Origin: Paraburkholderia haematera
GTDB lineage: Bacteria; Pseudomonadota; Gammaproteobacteria; Burkholderiales; Burkholderiaceae
DNA length: 64,000 nucleotides
Direction of reading: 5' to 3'
Assembly (NCBI RefSeq): GCF_905220975.1
Contig: NZ_CAJNBK010000018.1
Location: forward strand, 62,001 to 126,000
Under the pieces are notes generated by a model that worked only from the letters and a program-made list of their open reading frames with translations, had not been told where the DNA came from and ran no database searches. Shown here piece by piece: positions 26,998 to 36,143 of this stretch; positions within the stretch are counted from its first letter, which is position 1; each line of letters begins with the position of its first letter. Both the position numbers and the translations under genes were made by a program.

Positions 26998-27405
26998 GTG
27001 GCAGACATCTCGAACATCGTTGAATTCAGCAAGGAAGAAGGCGAACTGATCCAGTATCGCGTGCCGCGCGGGAAGTTGTTGTCGGGCAATCCCATGCAGA
27101 CATTGACGCATCGCTTCATCAGCCCGTGCGGACGATTTAGCTGCGGTACGTGGGAAAGCACCGCAGGACATTGGGAAGTGGAATACGACGAAGAGGAATA
27201 CTGCGAAATATTGAGCGGCACGTCCGTGGTGCGCGACCGGGCAGGGCGGGAAAAGGTGTTTCGTGCGGGCGACCGTTTTGTCATTCCGTGCGGTTTCTCC
27301 GGCACATGGGAAGTGGTGGAGTCGTGCCGCAAGATCTACGTATCGCATGCGCCGCGCGCGGACGTTTCACTCGAGTCGATTGCGAGCGACGACAACGCCC
27401 AGTAA
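26998..27405 (+). CDS. Cupin-domain protein
   Basis: This is a small single-cupin protein of 135 residues starting with GTG after a GGAGG site. The cupin strands include GTWESTAGHWEVEYDEEEYCEILSG and FRAGDRFVIPCGFSGTWEV, the EutQ/DUF861-like arrangement. Members of this type are often found beside PuuB-like oxidases in polyamine clusters, but I know of no firm function. It lies 79 bp after puuB and 180 bp before the amidase gene. It has few histidines, so a metal-dependent catalytic role is doubtful. Confidence 0.78.
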   Translation: MADISNIVEFSKEEGELIQYRVPRGKLLSGNPMQTLTHRFISPCGRFSCGTWESTAGHWEVEYDEEEYCEILSGTSVVRDRAGREKVFRAGDRFVIPCGFSGTWEVVESCRKIYVSHAPRADVSLESIASDDNAQ

Positions 27406-27585
27406 CGAGGTACGCCTCGACCCATGAGTGAGTGGCGGTGCCGGCCGGGGTGACAACCTCTGGTGGGCTCCGTGAAAAAAAGATCGTCTTCTGTCATCAC
27501 GCTGGTCCGGTTAGCCTCTTTCCAGCGGGGAGGCGATCAAGCATCCCATAGATTCAAATGACATAGAAAGCATGGAGGAGCACAA

Positions 27586-29016
27586 GTGAACCAGGAATTG
27601 TGGCGCCTGAGCGCAACTGAAATGGCGGCCCTCGTCGCCCGTCGCGACGTATCGTCGAAAGAGCTTGTTCAGAGCAACCTGAAACGCATGGAGGAGGTCA
27701 ATCCGCGCATCAACGCGATTGTCGACGTGCTCGCCGACAGCGCCCTCGAGGCCGCCGCAGCGGCCGACGCCGCCATGGGTCGCGGCGAATCGCCGGGCCC
27801 GCTGCACGGCGTTCCCGTCACGGTCAAGGTGAACGTCGACATGGCGGGCTTTGCGACGACCAATGGTGTCACCGCATTCAAGGATCTCGTCGCGCAAGAC
27901 GACAGCCCGGTTGTGGCGAACCTGCGCAAGGCCGGTGCCATCATCATCGGGCGCAGCAATGCGCCGGCGTTTTCGTACCGGTGGTTTACCGACAACGATC
28001 TCTATGGCAGAACGCTCAACCCCTGGGACGCCGGCCTGACCCCGGGCGGGTCGAGCGGCGGCGCCGCCGCGGCGGTGGCAGCGGGCATCGGCGCGATCGC
28101 GCACGGCAACGACCTCGGCGGATCGATTCGCTATCCGGCTTATGCGTGCGGCGTGGCGGGCCTGCGCCCCACTACGGGCCGTGTCCCTGCGTACAACGCG
28201 ACCCAAAGCCGAGACCGGACGCTCGCGGTCCAGCTCGCCTCGGTTCAGGGTCCGCTGGCGCGCACGGTCGGCGACCTGCGGCTGGCGCTGACGGCCATGG
28301 AGGCGCCGGATCGGCGCGATGTCTGGTGGATGCCGGTGGCGCCGACAGGCAAGGAGGCGTCGTTTCCCACGCGCGTTGCGGTCTGCGCGCGGCTGCCGGG
28401 CATCCCCACGGACGACGTCGTCGTGAAAGCCGTCCTTCAGGCTGCGCGCTGGCTGGAAGACGCCGGCTGCGTGGTCGAGGAGGTGGTGCCGCCGCGTTTC
28501 GACGAAGCGTGCGACTTGTGGCTGAAGCTCGTCACCAATGAATCGATGAGCGGGCTCGAGGAGACGATCCAGGCCTACGGCGACAATGCGCTGCGCACCG
28601 CGTTCGGCAGCCAGCGCCGCCTCGCGCCGCCGCTCGATCTGACCGGCTACATGAACGGCCTCTCGCAACGCACCGGCTTGCTGCGCGAATGGCAGGCTTT
28701 CTTCGAGCGATATCCGCTTCTGTTGATGCCGGTCTCGTGTCAGCGCCCGTTCGCGATCGATGCGGATCAGAACGGCGACGACGCGGTGCGCCGCATCCTC
28801 GACGTGCAGGGTCCGCTGCTGGCAACGGCCGTCCTTGGGTTGCCGGGGCTCTCCGTGCCGATGCCGGTGCGCGACGGGGTGCCGGCGGGCGTGCAAATCG
28901 TGGCCGGCCGCTTTGAAGAGGCACTCTGCCTCGCGGCAGGCGAGGCTATCGAGGCGCGAGCCGGCGTATTTACGCCTATCGATCCGGCAAACGATACGGC
29001 ACATCGCGCGGGGTGA
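27586..29016 (+). CDS. Amidase-signature family hydrolase
   Basis: This is a 476-residue amidase. The Ser-cisSer-Lys triad is intact: K81 (VPVTVKVNVD), S156 (TPGGSSGGAAAA) and S180 (NDLGGSIRYPA). The start is GTG with a strong GGAGGAG site. Substrate cannot be read from sequence. The surroundings (polyamine uptake, PuuB, amidohydrolases, symporter) suggest hydrolysis of an amide-linked compound such as an acylated polyamine or aminoalkyl amide, which is inference. It is followed after 4 bp by the DUF3311 gene, so it is probably co-transcribed with the symporter pair. Confidence 0.85.
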   Translation: MNQELWRLSATEMAALVARRDVSSKELVQSNLKRMEEVNPRINAIVDVLADSALEAAAAADAAMGRGESPGPLHGVPVTVKVNVDMAGFATTNGVTAFKDLVAQDDSPVVANLRKAGAIIIGRSNAPAFSYRWFTDNDLYGRTLNPWDAGLTPGGSSGGAAAAVAAGIGAIAHGNDLGGSIRYPAYACGVAGLRPTTGRVPAYNATQSRDRTLAVQLASVQGPLARTVGDLRLALTAMEAPDRRDVWWMPVAPTGKEASFPTRVAVCARLPGIPTDDVVVKAVLQAARWLEDAGCVVEEVVPPRFDEACDLWLKLVTNESMSGLEETIQAYGDNALRTAFGSQRRLAPPLDLTGYMNGLSQRTGLLREWQAFFERYPLLLMPVSCQRPFAIDADQNGDDAVRRILDVQGPLLATAVLGLPGLSVPMPVRDGVPAGVQIVAGRFEEALCLAAGEAIEARAGVFTPIDPANDTAHRAG

Positions 29017-29020
29017 CCCG

Positions 29021-29230
29021 ATGATCAAGGTTCTGATCGGCCTTGGCTTGCCCTATATCGGCGTTCTGGGGCTGTTGCCCTGGATCGCCTCCACGGATGT
29101 CGACGTGTTGGGCGTGCCCCTCATCTATGCCTGGATGTTCCTCTGGTTCGTACTGACATCCGCCTGCCTGTTCATCTGCTGGCATTGTTTCGACAAGCAT
29201 GCCGGCGACCCTGCTTCACACGATGCCTGA
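29021..29230 (+). CDS. DUF3311 small membrane protein
   Basis: This is a 69-residue protein with two hydrophobic segments: VLIGLGLPYIGVLGLLPWIA and LIYAWMFLWFVLTSACLFICWHCF. DUF3311 genes are usually found immediately upstream of a sodium/solute symporter gene, and this one sits 18 bp before such a gene. It is likely an accessory or small subunit of that transporter. The start 4 bp after the amidase stop implies coupling. Confidence 0.85.
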   Translation: MIKVLIGLGLPYIGVLGLLPWIASTDVDVLGVPLIYAWMFLWFVLTSACLFICWHCFDKHAGDPASHDA

Positions 29231-29248
29231 TTAAACCGGAGCCCCCGC

Positions 29249-30640
29249 ATGTCAACCGCCGTATTCGCCGGCTTCATCCTTCTGTCATTCGTCCTCGCGC
29301 TGCGCGCGCGGCAGGGCGGGGGCGCGCAGAGCGTCCACGACTTCTTCGTCGCGTCGCGCCAGTTCGGCACGTTTCTGGTATTTTTCCTGGCCGCAGGGGA
29401 GATCTACAGCGTGGCGACAATGGTGGGGTTTGCGGGAGGCATCTATGCCAAGGGACCGACCTATGGCATCTGGTTCCTTGGCTATATCCTGCTCGCCTAT
29501 CCGCTGGGTTATTTCCTCGGGCCGAAAATCTGGGAAGCGGGCAAGCGCTTCAATGCGATCACGCTGCCGGATCTGTTCAAGGGGTATTTTCAGAGCCGCA
29601 CGATAGAGGTTGTCGTCGCGCTGACCTCCATCCTGTTCCTGCTGCCGATGGCGCAACTGCAGTTCACCGGACTGGTGGCGGCGTTCCGTGGACTCGGCTG
29701 GCAATTCGAGCCGCTCCATCTGGTTACGATCGCCGCCGTGCTCGCGTTCGCCTACATCATGATCGCGGGGATACGATCGTCCGCCTATGTCGCAGTGCTG
29801 AAGGATATCCTGATGGTTGTGGCTATCGTGGTCACCGGCGTGGCAGTCGCGCAACGGGTCGGGGTGACAACGGTTTTCCACGAGGCGAGCGTGCAGGTCG
29901 GCAACCGGATGAATGCCGAACAGTTGCGATTTGCAATGAGCACGATCCTGTTCCAGTCGCTTGGCTTCATGGTCATGCCCTTCGGTGTGCAGATCTTCTT
30001 CACGGCGAAGACTGGCAACACGATCCGGCGTACCCAGATCGCCATGCCGCTGTACATGCTGATGTATCCGTTTCTGGTCGTCGCCTCGTACTACGCGATC
30101 AGCCAGCACTATCACCTGAACTCGGCGAATGAAGCGTTCTTCGTAGCAGCGAACGATCTGCTGCCTTCGTGGCTCCTCGGACTCGTCGCAGCCGCAGCGG
30201 CGCTCTCGGGGTTGCTGGTCCTGACCGGCATGTGTCTCGCAATCGGGCCGATTGTGAGCCGCAACCTGTTGCCGACGCTATCTGGACAACGGCAAAAAAC
30301 GGCTGCGAAGGTGGTGATCGTTCTCTATCTCGCCGCGTCGATCGTCATGACCTCGGCGACGCCGACCCTGATGCTCACGCTGATCAATACGACGTATTAC
30401 GGCGTGGGCCAGTTCTTCCCGGGCCTGATCGTGGTGCTATTCTCGTTGCGCGTCAAACCAGCGGCGGTGACAGCCGGCATTCTCGTCGGTCAATGCCTCG
30501 CCGTCACTTTGTATCTCGGCAAGTTCACCCTGGGTGGCATCAATCCCGGTTTGCCTTGCCTCATCGCCAATGTCATGACCGCGGCGGCAATCAACTATGC
30601 GCTGCGAACGGCAGGAACGCGCACGACGTTACAGAGTTAA
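29249..30640 (+). CDS. Sodium:solute symporter (SSS family)
   Basis: This is an integral membrane transporter of 463 residues with about 13 segments. It begins MSTAVFAGFILLSFVLALRAR and carries VHDFFVASRQFGTFLVFFLAAGEIYSVATMVGFAGGIYAKG, the conserved SSS start. The sequence near FSLRVKPAAVTAGILVGQ matches the later part of the family. It pairs with the DUF3311 gene. The substrate could be a carboxylate or amide product of the neighbouring hydrolases. A hairpin follows the stop. Confidence 0.88.
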   Translation: MSTAVFAGFILLSFVLALRARQGGGAQSVHDFFVASRQFGTFLVFFLAAGEIYSVATMVGFAGGIYAKGPTYGIWFLGYILLAYPLGYFLGPKIWEAGKRFNAITLPDLFKGYFQSRTIEVVVALTSILFLLPMAQLQFTGLVAAFRGLGWQFEPLHLVTIAAVLAFAYIMIAGIRSSAYVAVLKDILMVVAIVVTGVAVAQRVGVTTVFHEASVQVGNRMNAEQLRFAMSTILFQSLGFMVMPFGVQIFFTAKTGNTIRRTQIAMPLYMLMYPFLVVASYYAISQHYHLNSANEAFFVAANDLLPSWLLGLVAAAAALSGLLVLTGMCLAIGPIVSRNLLPTLSGQRQKTAAKVVIVLYLAASIVMTSATPTLMLTLINTTYYGVGQFFPGLIVVLFSLRVKPAAVTAGILVGQCLAVTLYLGKFTLGGINPGLPCLIANVMTAAAINYALRTAGTRTTLQS

Positions 30641-30647
30641 AGGCGCC

Positions 30648-30665
30648 GGCGGTGTGCCGCCGGGT
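30648..30665 (+). terminator. Putative terminator of the symporter operon
   Basis: CCGGCGG and CCGCCGG form a perfect 7-bp stem with a 4-nt loop just after the stop. No T run is present. It separates this operon from the convergent LuxR gene. Confidence 0.4.
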
Positions 30666-30685
30666 CGTGCCGCCGGGTCGTGACA

Positions 30686-31525
30686 TCAACCCACGTGCAG
30701 GCTCTGGTCGCGAAACGGAACACTCCTGACAAAAGACGCCAGCAGTTGCCTGCGTGAGCCGATTTCCAGTTTCGCGAACGCGCGCTTCGCGTAGGTTTCA
30801 ACCGATGAAGGCTTGACGCCCATCGACTGCGCGACGGCCTGGGTTGTCATGCCCTGGATGAACGCGGCGCACACGGCCGCCTCGCGTGAGGTCAATTTTG
30901 CACGCGATTGCCCGAGCCATTGGGTCAGCAGGCTGTCCGGAATCCCGGCAGTTCCCGAGTCTGCCGGCAGGGCGCCGGCCAGCCGCTTATGCATTGCAGC
31001 GAGCGGCAAGACAAGGGTGGCAAGGTGCTTCACGACGCTCAATTCCTTGAGCGAAAACGGTGGCAGCCGCCGGGTGCGGCACACCGACATTCCGTACCCC
31101 ACGTTCTGCACGACACTGCCGACGACGCATTCGTCGTGAATGTCACCGATGTCGTAGAACGCACGCCGGAGTTCCGCGTCGACCCGTTGCGCGGAAACCT
31201 GCAGCAACTGCACTTCCTTTCCCTCTGCGCCCTCTCCGTAGGTCGGATCGTCGTTCGCGTAGCTGCGGTAATAGAGCTCCATGGTTTGTTGGATCAACTC
31301 CGGATTTTTGCCGAAGCTGCCTATCCAGCCAACGCGCCGGCCAGTTGGCGAGTTCTGGTCGTAATCCAGATGCAGTGCGTCGAAATCGACGAATCGCACG
31401 AGGCCCTCGTACAGCGCGGGCAAAAATTGGGCGGAGCCGACGGCCTCGACGGCGGGACTCAGGGCCCCTGTCGTGAGAGCGAGCTGGCTGAGTTGGATGT
31501 CGGCGGAGGATTGGGCTGTCTTCAT
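30686..31525 (-). CDS. LuxR-family transcriptional regulator
   Basis: This is a 279-residue protein with a C-terminal LuxR-type helix-turn-helix (SRAKLTSREAAVCAAFIQGMTTQAVAQSMGVKPSSVETYAKRAFAKLEIGSRRQL). The N-terminal 200 residues look like a sensory domain but do not show a clear autoinducer-binding or receiver signature. The start at 31525 is chosen as the first ATG; a GTG 20 codons earlier is possible and neither has a strong ribosome site. It is divergent from the amidohydrolase gene, and the spacer carries the 27-bp element shared with the potF promoter, making it the prime candidate for that site. Confidence 0.85.
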   Translation of the reverse strand: MKTAQSSADIQLSQLALTTGALSPAVEAVGSAQFLPALYEGLVRFVDFDALHLDYDQNSPTGRRVGWIGSFGKNPELIQQTMELYYRSYANDDPTYGEGAEGKEVQLLQVSAQRVDAELRRAFYDIGDIHDECVVGSVVQNVGYGMSVCRTRRLPPFSLKELSVVKHLATLVLPLAAMHKRLAGALPADSGTAGIPDSLLTQWLGQSRAKLTSREAAVCAAFIQGMTTQAVAQSMGVKPSSVETYAKRAFAKLEIGSRRQLLASFVRSVPFRDQSLHVG

Positions 31526-31629
31526 GGAGTCGATTCGTTTCGGGGCACGGCTAACACTAGGTGTATCACGACAAAAACGCGGCACCTATGCTGGAATGCC
31601 CTGTTCCGAGCGAGACGCGTCGGCGTTTT

Positions 31630-31676
31630 TGTCCCGTCTTTCGGGGACAGACATCGCATGCCTCGGTCGCTAAAGT
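31630..31676 (+). promoter_or_regulatory. Amidohydrolase promoter with shared 27-bp element
   Basis: TGTCCC-N8-GGGACAGACATCG at 31630-31656 is followed after 12 bp by GCTAAAGT (31669-31676). This repeats the layout at 19263-19309. It lies 24 bp upstream of the amidohydrolase start and about 105 bp upstream of the divergent LuxR gene. Confidence 0.65.
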
Positions 31677-31700
31677 CGGAGTGCGATGGATGACTGAATA

Positions 31701-33368
31701 ATGGAGAACGAGATGCTTTCGCCAGGGACCTACCCGCAGCAGTCTGATGAGGCACAGCGTTACCTGAATTGCACGTTGCGCAACGGTGTGGTGTACACGG
31801 GTGGCGCGACGCCGCGCTGCGTCGACTGCGTCGTCGTCCGGGGCGGCCGCGTTGCATGGGTTGGCGCTTATTCGGATTGTCCTGATGCGTTCAGGGATCA
31901 TGAGACGATCGATTTACGTGGGCGTATGGTCGTACCGTCGTTCACCGATTCTCACGCGCACCCCGTGGAAGGTTTTCAGTTGACCTGCGACGCGGATCTG
32001 GGCGCGGCGGATTCGTTCGAGGCCATCGCGCAGGCGGTGCGCCGCTGCGCGAGCGAGCGTCCTGAGCGGAGCTGGGTCATGGCCGGCAATGTGTCGCTCG
32101 AAGCGATGGGATCGAAGCTGCACCGCGAGGCGCTCGATACGCTCGTCGCCGACCGTCCGCTGATGCTGATCGGCCACGACGTCCACTCGGGTTGTGTGAA
32201 TAGCGCCGCACTGCGTGCGCTGGGCGTCGATGCCGCGACGCCCGACCCCGAGGGCGGCATCTACGAACGCGATGCGCACGGGCAGCCCACCGGCGTCATC
32301 CACGAGGCGGCGCTGTATTCGATGTTTCGCCATCTGCCGCAAATGAACCCGGCAGAATCGGTACAGGCGCTCAGAAAAGCGCAACAGCAGGCGCATCGGT
32401 TTGGCATTACGGGGTGGTTCGAGGCCATGGCCGGGCAACGGCTCGTGGATGTCTATGCGAGCGCGCGTGATGCCGGAGAATTGAAAGCCAACGTGAGCCT
32501 CGGCTTGCTGGTGTCGCCGAACCTGCCGCTCGGCTCGCAGATCGACAAGCTCTGCGAATGGCGAGCGGCATACCATGGCGGGCGACTGCGGTTGCATACC
32601 GCGAAATTCTTTATCGACGGGGTGATCGAAAGCCATACCGGCGCGCTGCTCGAACCCTACGCGGACGTCGTGCACAGCGGCAACGCACACTGGACTCCTC
32701 GGCAGTTGCGCGAGGCCGTTTTCACCGCCGACGCCGAGGGCTTCGACCTGCACTTTCACACGATTGGCGATCGCGCCGTGCGGATGGCGCTCGACGTGCT
32801 CGCCGCGCTGAAGAGCGAGCGCCCCGGCCGCGAGCGTCGCCCGCAACTCGCGCACGTGCAGATGATCGACGAGGCCGATGTTGCGCGATTCGCGCAGGTC
32901 GGCGCAATCGCATCGGTTCAGGGCGTCTGGGCCGATGTTTCGCCGGACCTGCAGGCGCTTTACAGGCAACGTGTCGGCAACGCGCGCATCGCGCGGCATT
33001 ATGTGTTCGGCGATCTGGTTCGGGCGGGTACGCGGCTCTCGGGCGGCTCGGACTGGCCCGTCTCGACGCAAAATCCGCTGGTCGCGATGGAGCACGCGGT
33101 GCGCCGCGCGTGTGCCGGCCAGCCGGACGCGCCCGTGTTCCTCCCGGAGCAGCGCGTCAATCTCGATGTGATGATGCAGGCCTACACCCATCACGCCGCA
33201 TTCAGTCTGCGTTTTGACGATCAGGCGGGATACATTGCACCTGGCCGCCCTGCGTCGCTCGCGGTGTTGTCGCAAGACCTGCGTGCGGTGGAATCGCATC
33301 GGCTGGCGCAGGCGGAGGTGGAGCTGACGCTGTTCGAAGGCGAGGCCGTGTATGGCGGTCTCGATTGA
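31701..33368 (+). CDS. Metal-dependent amidohydrolase (YtcJ-like, amidohydrolase-3)
   Basis: This is a TIM-barrel amidohydrolase of 555 residues. Metal ligands are visible: H85 and H87 in FTDSHAHPVE, a lysine candidate in HTAKFFIDGVIESHTG, then DLHFHTIGD, QLAHVQMID and SGGSDWPV. The family cleaves C-N bonds in varied substrates, including N-substituted formamides. No signal peptide is seen, so it acts in the cytoplasm. Its promoter carries the same element as potF, which ties it to polyamine uptake rather than to the convergent MFS gene. Confidence 0.85.
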   Translation: MENEMLSPGTYPQQSDEAQRYLNCTLRNGVVYTGGATPRCVDCVVVRGGRVAWVGAYSDCPDAFRDHETIDLRGRMVVPSFTDSHAHPVEGFQLTCDADLGAADSFEAIAQAVRRCASERPERSWVMAGNVSLEAMGSKLHREALDTLVADRPLMLIGHDVHSGCVNSAALRALGVDAATPDPEGGIYERDAHGQPTGVIHEAALYSMFRHLPQMNPAESVQALRKAQQQAHRFGITGWFEAMAGQRLVDVYASARDAGELKANVSLGLLVSPNLPLGSQIDKLCEWRAAYHGGRLRLHTAKFFIDGVIESHTGALLEPYADVVHSGNAHWTPRQLREAVFTADAEGFDLHFHTIGDRAVRMALDVLAALKSERPGRERRPQLAHVQMIDEADVARFAQVGAIASVQGVWADVSPDLQALYRQRVGNARIARHYVFGDLVRAGTRLSGGSDWPVSTQNPLVAMEHAVRRACAGQPDAPVFLPEQRVNLDVMMQAYTHHAAFSLRFDDQAGYIAPGRPASLAVLSQDLRAVESHRLAQAEVELTLFEGEAVYGGLD

Positions 33369-33471
33369 GCATCCGGCGCTTGCCGCGTGTGGAGGACCAC
33401 GTCGGATGCAAACGGCAGCAGTCCGAGAGACCAAAGCTCGGTTCTGCATTTGCCGGGTCGATGCCACGCCG

Positions 33472-34767
33472 CTACTGCGGCAAGTTGGCGTTGCCGGTCT
33501 CGGTGAGCATGCATGCTGCGAGCAGCGAAATCGCGAGGCAGGCAATCATGTACCAGGCGGGTGCCATCACGTTCCCTGTCACTTTGATCAACCAGGCCGC
33601 CACGAGTTGAGCCGTGCCGCCAAAAGCCGCCACGGCCACGGCGTAGGCGCTGCCCAGATAGCCGGCACGCGCTTGCCGGGGGAAATTCTCGGGCATGAGC
33701 GCATAGGCGGGCGCGGAGCCCATGGTGTAGAAGAACATCATGATGACGACCATGCCGACGACAACCGGCAGTATCGGGAACACGTTCATCAACCAGAATG
33801 CCGGATAGAGGAGAACGATAAGCGCAAGACGTCCATACACGATCAGCGGTTTGCGGCGCTGCAGCTTATCGGATAGCGCGCCCCATATCGGACACAATGC
33901 CAACGAGCAGATTGCGGCGCCGATCGAGGTCAGCATCGAAAGCTTATGCGGCAACTTGAGATATTGGGTTGAGTAAACCGGAATGTAGTAGGTCAGCACG
34001 TACGTGGCGACCGTGGTGCCCATGATGGTAAATACGGCAAGAAACCATTTGCGCACCAGTGCCGGTTCAAGAACGGCCGTCTTTTGTCCGGGTGCCTCTA
34101 GCGGCTCGTCGGCCACATGTCTGCGCAGATAGATACCGACTGGCATGATCAGCGTACCGATCAGGAACGGCACGCGCCATCCCCACTCCAGCAGTTGGCT
34201 GTCCGTCAGCGAATAGGTGAGCAGTGCGGCGGTGCCGGAGCCCAGCAGCGCAGCGGCGCCCTGGCTGGCGAGCTGCCAGCTTGCGCGAAAGCCGCGGGCG
34301 CTATCCGACCCGGTCTCCAGCAATGTCGCGGTAGCCGCACCAAATTCGCCGCCTTGGGCAAAGCCCTGCAACAGCCGGGCAACGATAACCAGCACAGGCG
34401 CGGCCAATCCGATCGATGCATAGCTGGGCGCCAGTGCAATGACCGCCGAGCCAATTGCCATCAGGAAGATGGTCAACGTCAGCGCCGCGCGACGTCCCCG
34501 CTTATCGGCATAGTGACCGAGCACGAAGCCACCGAGCGGGCGGGCCAGAAATCCGATGGCAAATGCAGAAAGCGCGAGTAGCGTCGAGACAACCGGATCG
34601 CTCGCCGGGAAAAACACTTTGGCGATGGTCAAAGTGAAGAAACTGTAGACCGTAAAGTCGTAAAACTCGAGCAGGTTGCCGACGGTGGCGGCAATGACGA
34701 CTCGGGTTGCGGAGGTGGATCCGGACGTGGATGAGGACGCGGCAGTCGAAGTGGATGTGGCTGACAT
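33472..34767 (-). CDS. MFS transporter, metabolite:H+ symporter type
   Basis: This permease of 431 residues with 12 segments belongs to the ProP/KgtP/citrate branch: VIAATVGNLLEFYDFTVYSFFTLTIAKVFFP at the first segment, GFVLGHYADKRGRRAALTLTI in loop 2-3, and RLLQGFAQGGEFGAATATLLE. The start at 34767 is set by AGGAG 8 bp upstream; the longer frame adds an unlikely Arg/Pro-rich piece. It is 88 bp downstream of the M20 amidohydrolase on the same strand and probably imports that enzyme's substrate or a related organic acid. Confidence 0.87.
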   Translation of the reverse strand: MSATSTSTAASSSTSGSTSATRVVIAATVGNLLEFYDFTVYSFFTLTIAKVFFPASDPVVSTLLALSAFAIGFLARPLGGFVLGHYADKRGRRAALTLTIFLMAIGSAVIALAPSYASIGLAAPVLVIVARLLQGFAQGGEFGAATATLLETGSDSARGFRASWQLASQGAAALLGSGTAALLTYSLTDSQLLEWGWRVPFLIGTLIMPVGIYLRRHVADEPLEAPGQKTAVLEPALVRKWFLAVFTIMGTTVATYVLTYYIPVYSTQYLKLPHKLSMLTSIGAAICSLALCPIWGALSDKLQRRKPLIVYGRLALIVLLYPAFWLMNVFPILPVVVGMVVIMMFFYTMGSAPAYALMPENFPRQARAGYLGSAYAVAVAAFGGTAQLVAAWLIKVTGNVMAPAWYMIACLAISLLAACMLTETGNANLPQ

Positions 34768-34855
34768 GGGTTGGGCTCCTGATTCGGGTGTTTCCGATGC
34801 GCCGGCCCGGCGTGGCACCACGAGGGACGGTTCTCTTTTGTGTTATTGGCAATGC

Positions 34856-36058
34856 TTATTGACCCGGCAGACCCGGCGCGAGAAAACGCTCGACGAGCCG
34901 AGTCCAGTAGGCCGCGCCTACGGTCAGGTTCTGGTCGTTGAAGTCGTAGGACGCGTTGTGCAGCATCGGCGCGCCTTCGCCGTTGCCGAGACGCAAGAAG
35001 CATCCGGGTTTGTGTTGCAGGTAGAACGCGAAGTCTTCACTGCCGGCGATCCGTTCGAATGGATCGATGACGCAGGCGTCGCCAACCAGCTCTCGCGCCA
35101 CTTGCGCCGCCAGTTCAGTCTCCGCTGCGCTGTTGATGACGGTCGGGTAACCGGCTACATAGTCGATATCGACCTCCGCACCGTGACCTTCCGCAATGGA
35201 TTGCGCCAGCGCGCGGATGCGTATTTCAAGTTGCTTGCGCACCTGCGCATCGAACGATCGCACGCTCAGGCGCAAGTGTGCTTTTTCAGGAATCGCGTTA
35301 GCGGCGTGCCCCGCGTTGAATGCCCCCACGGTCACCACCGCCGTCTGCATGGGATCGACATTGCGCGCTACGATGGACTGGAGCGCGACGACCAGCATGG
35401 CGCCTGTCATCACGGGATCGATCGCCAGGTGGGGGCGCGCCGCATGGCCACTGCGTCCGCGTATGACGATATCGACGATGTCGGAAGCCGACATGAACGA
35501 GCCGCTTCGGAACATGAAGGTGCCGGCGGGGTATCCCGGATGATTGTGCAATCCGAAAATCGCATCGCATGGAAACCGCTCGAACAGGCCATCCGCAATC
35601 ATCCGTTTTGCGCCGCTGTTCGAACCGCCGATCTCCTCGGCGGGTTGGAACACCAGGTGAACGGTGCCGTCGAACCGGCGTGTGCGCGCAAGATGACGGG
35701 CCGCGCCCAGGGCCATGGTCGTGTGGCCGTCGTGGCCGCATGCGTGCATGTGCCCCGGCATGACACTGGCATAGGGCAGGCCGGTTTGCTCGGTAATTTT
35801 CAGCGCGTCCATATCCGCGCGGACGGCGACCGCGCGGCTTGACGACCCGGCTTTCAGCGACGCCACCATGCCTGTTCCCGCGAGACCGCGTGTCACTTCG
35901 TAACCCCAGCGCTCAAGCGTTTGCGCGACGAAATCCGAGGTCTGAAACTCCTCGTAGGCCAGTTCGGGATGCCGGTGCAAACGATGACGGATGTCTTTCA
36001 ACTCCTCCGCGAGGTCCCTGGTTTCATCGAGGGTGCACAAGGTATGGGTTGATCGCAT
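34856..36058 (-). CDS. M20-family amidohydrolase (hippurate/N-acyl-amino-acid hydrolase type)
   Basis: This is a 400-residue dinuclear metal hydrolase of the M20D group. Motifs are VRADMDALKITE, the metal-binding HACGHDGHTTM (C107, H109), catalytic glutamates in FQPAEEIGGSNSGA, GLHNHPGYPAGTF, and IAGSEDFAFYL near the end. This group removes acyl groups from amino acids (hippurate, indole-acetyl amino acids). It is divergent from a LysR gene across a short spacer with a perfect palindrome and lies upstream of the MFS gene; the three genes look like one uptake-and-hydrolysis unit. Confidence 0.87.
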   Translation of the reverse strand: MRSTHTLCTLDETRDLAEELKDIRHRLHRHPELAYEEFQTSDFVAQTLERWGYEVTRGLAGTGMVASLKAGSSSRAVAVRADMDALKITEQTGLPYASVMPGHMHACGHDGHTTMALGAARHLARTRRFDGTVHLVFQPAEEIGGSNSGAKRMIADGLFERFPCDAIFGLHNHPGYPAGTFMFRSGSFMSASDIVDIVIRGRSGHAARPHLAIDPVMTGAMLVVALQSIVARNVDPMQTAVVTVGAFNAGHAANAIPEKAHLRLSVRSFDAQVRKQLEIRIRALAQSIAEGHGAEVDIDYVAGYPTVINSAAETELAAQVARELVGDACVIDPFERIAGSEDFAFYLQHKPGCFLRLGNGEGAPMLHNASYDFNDQNLTVGAAYWTRLVERFLAPGLPGQ

Positions 36059-36143
36059 GGTCGCCGGGTGAAGGTGAGTGGATTGGACCCGGCGAGTATC
36101 CCAACCCGAAAAATCACGATCAATGACGTTCGCAGGCGGATAA

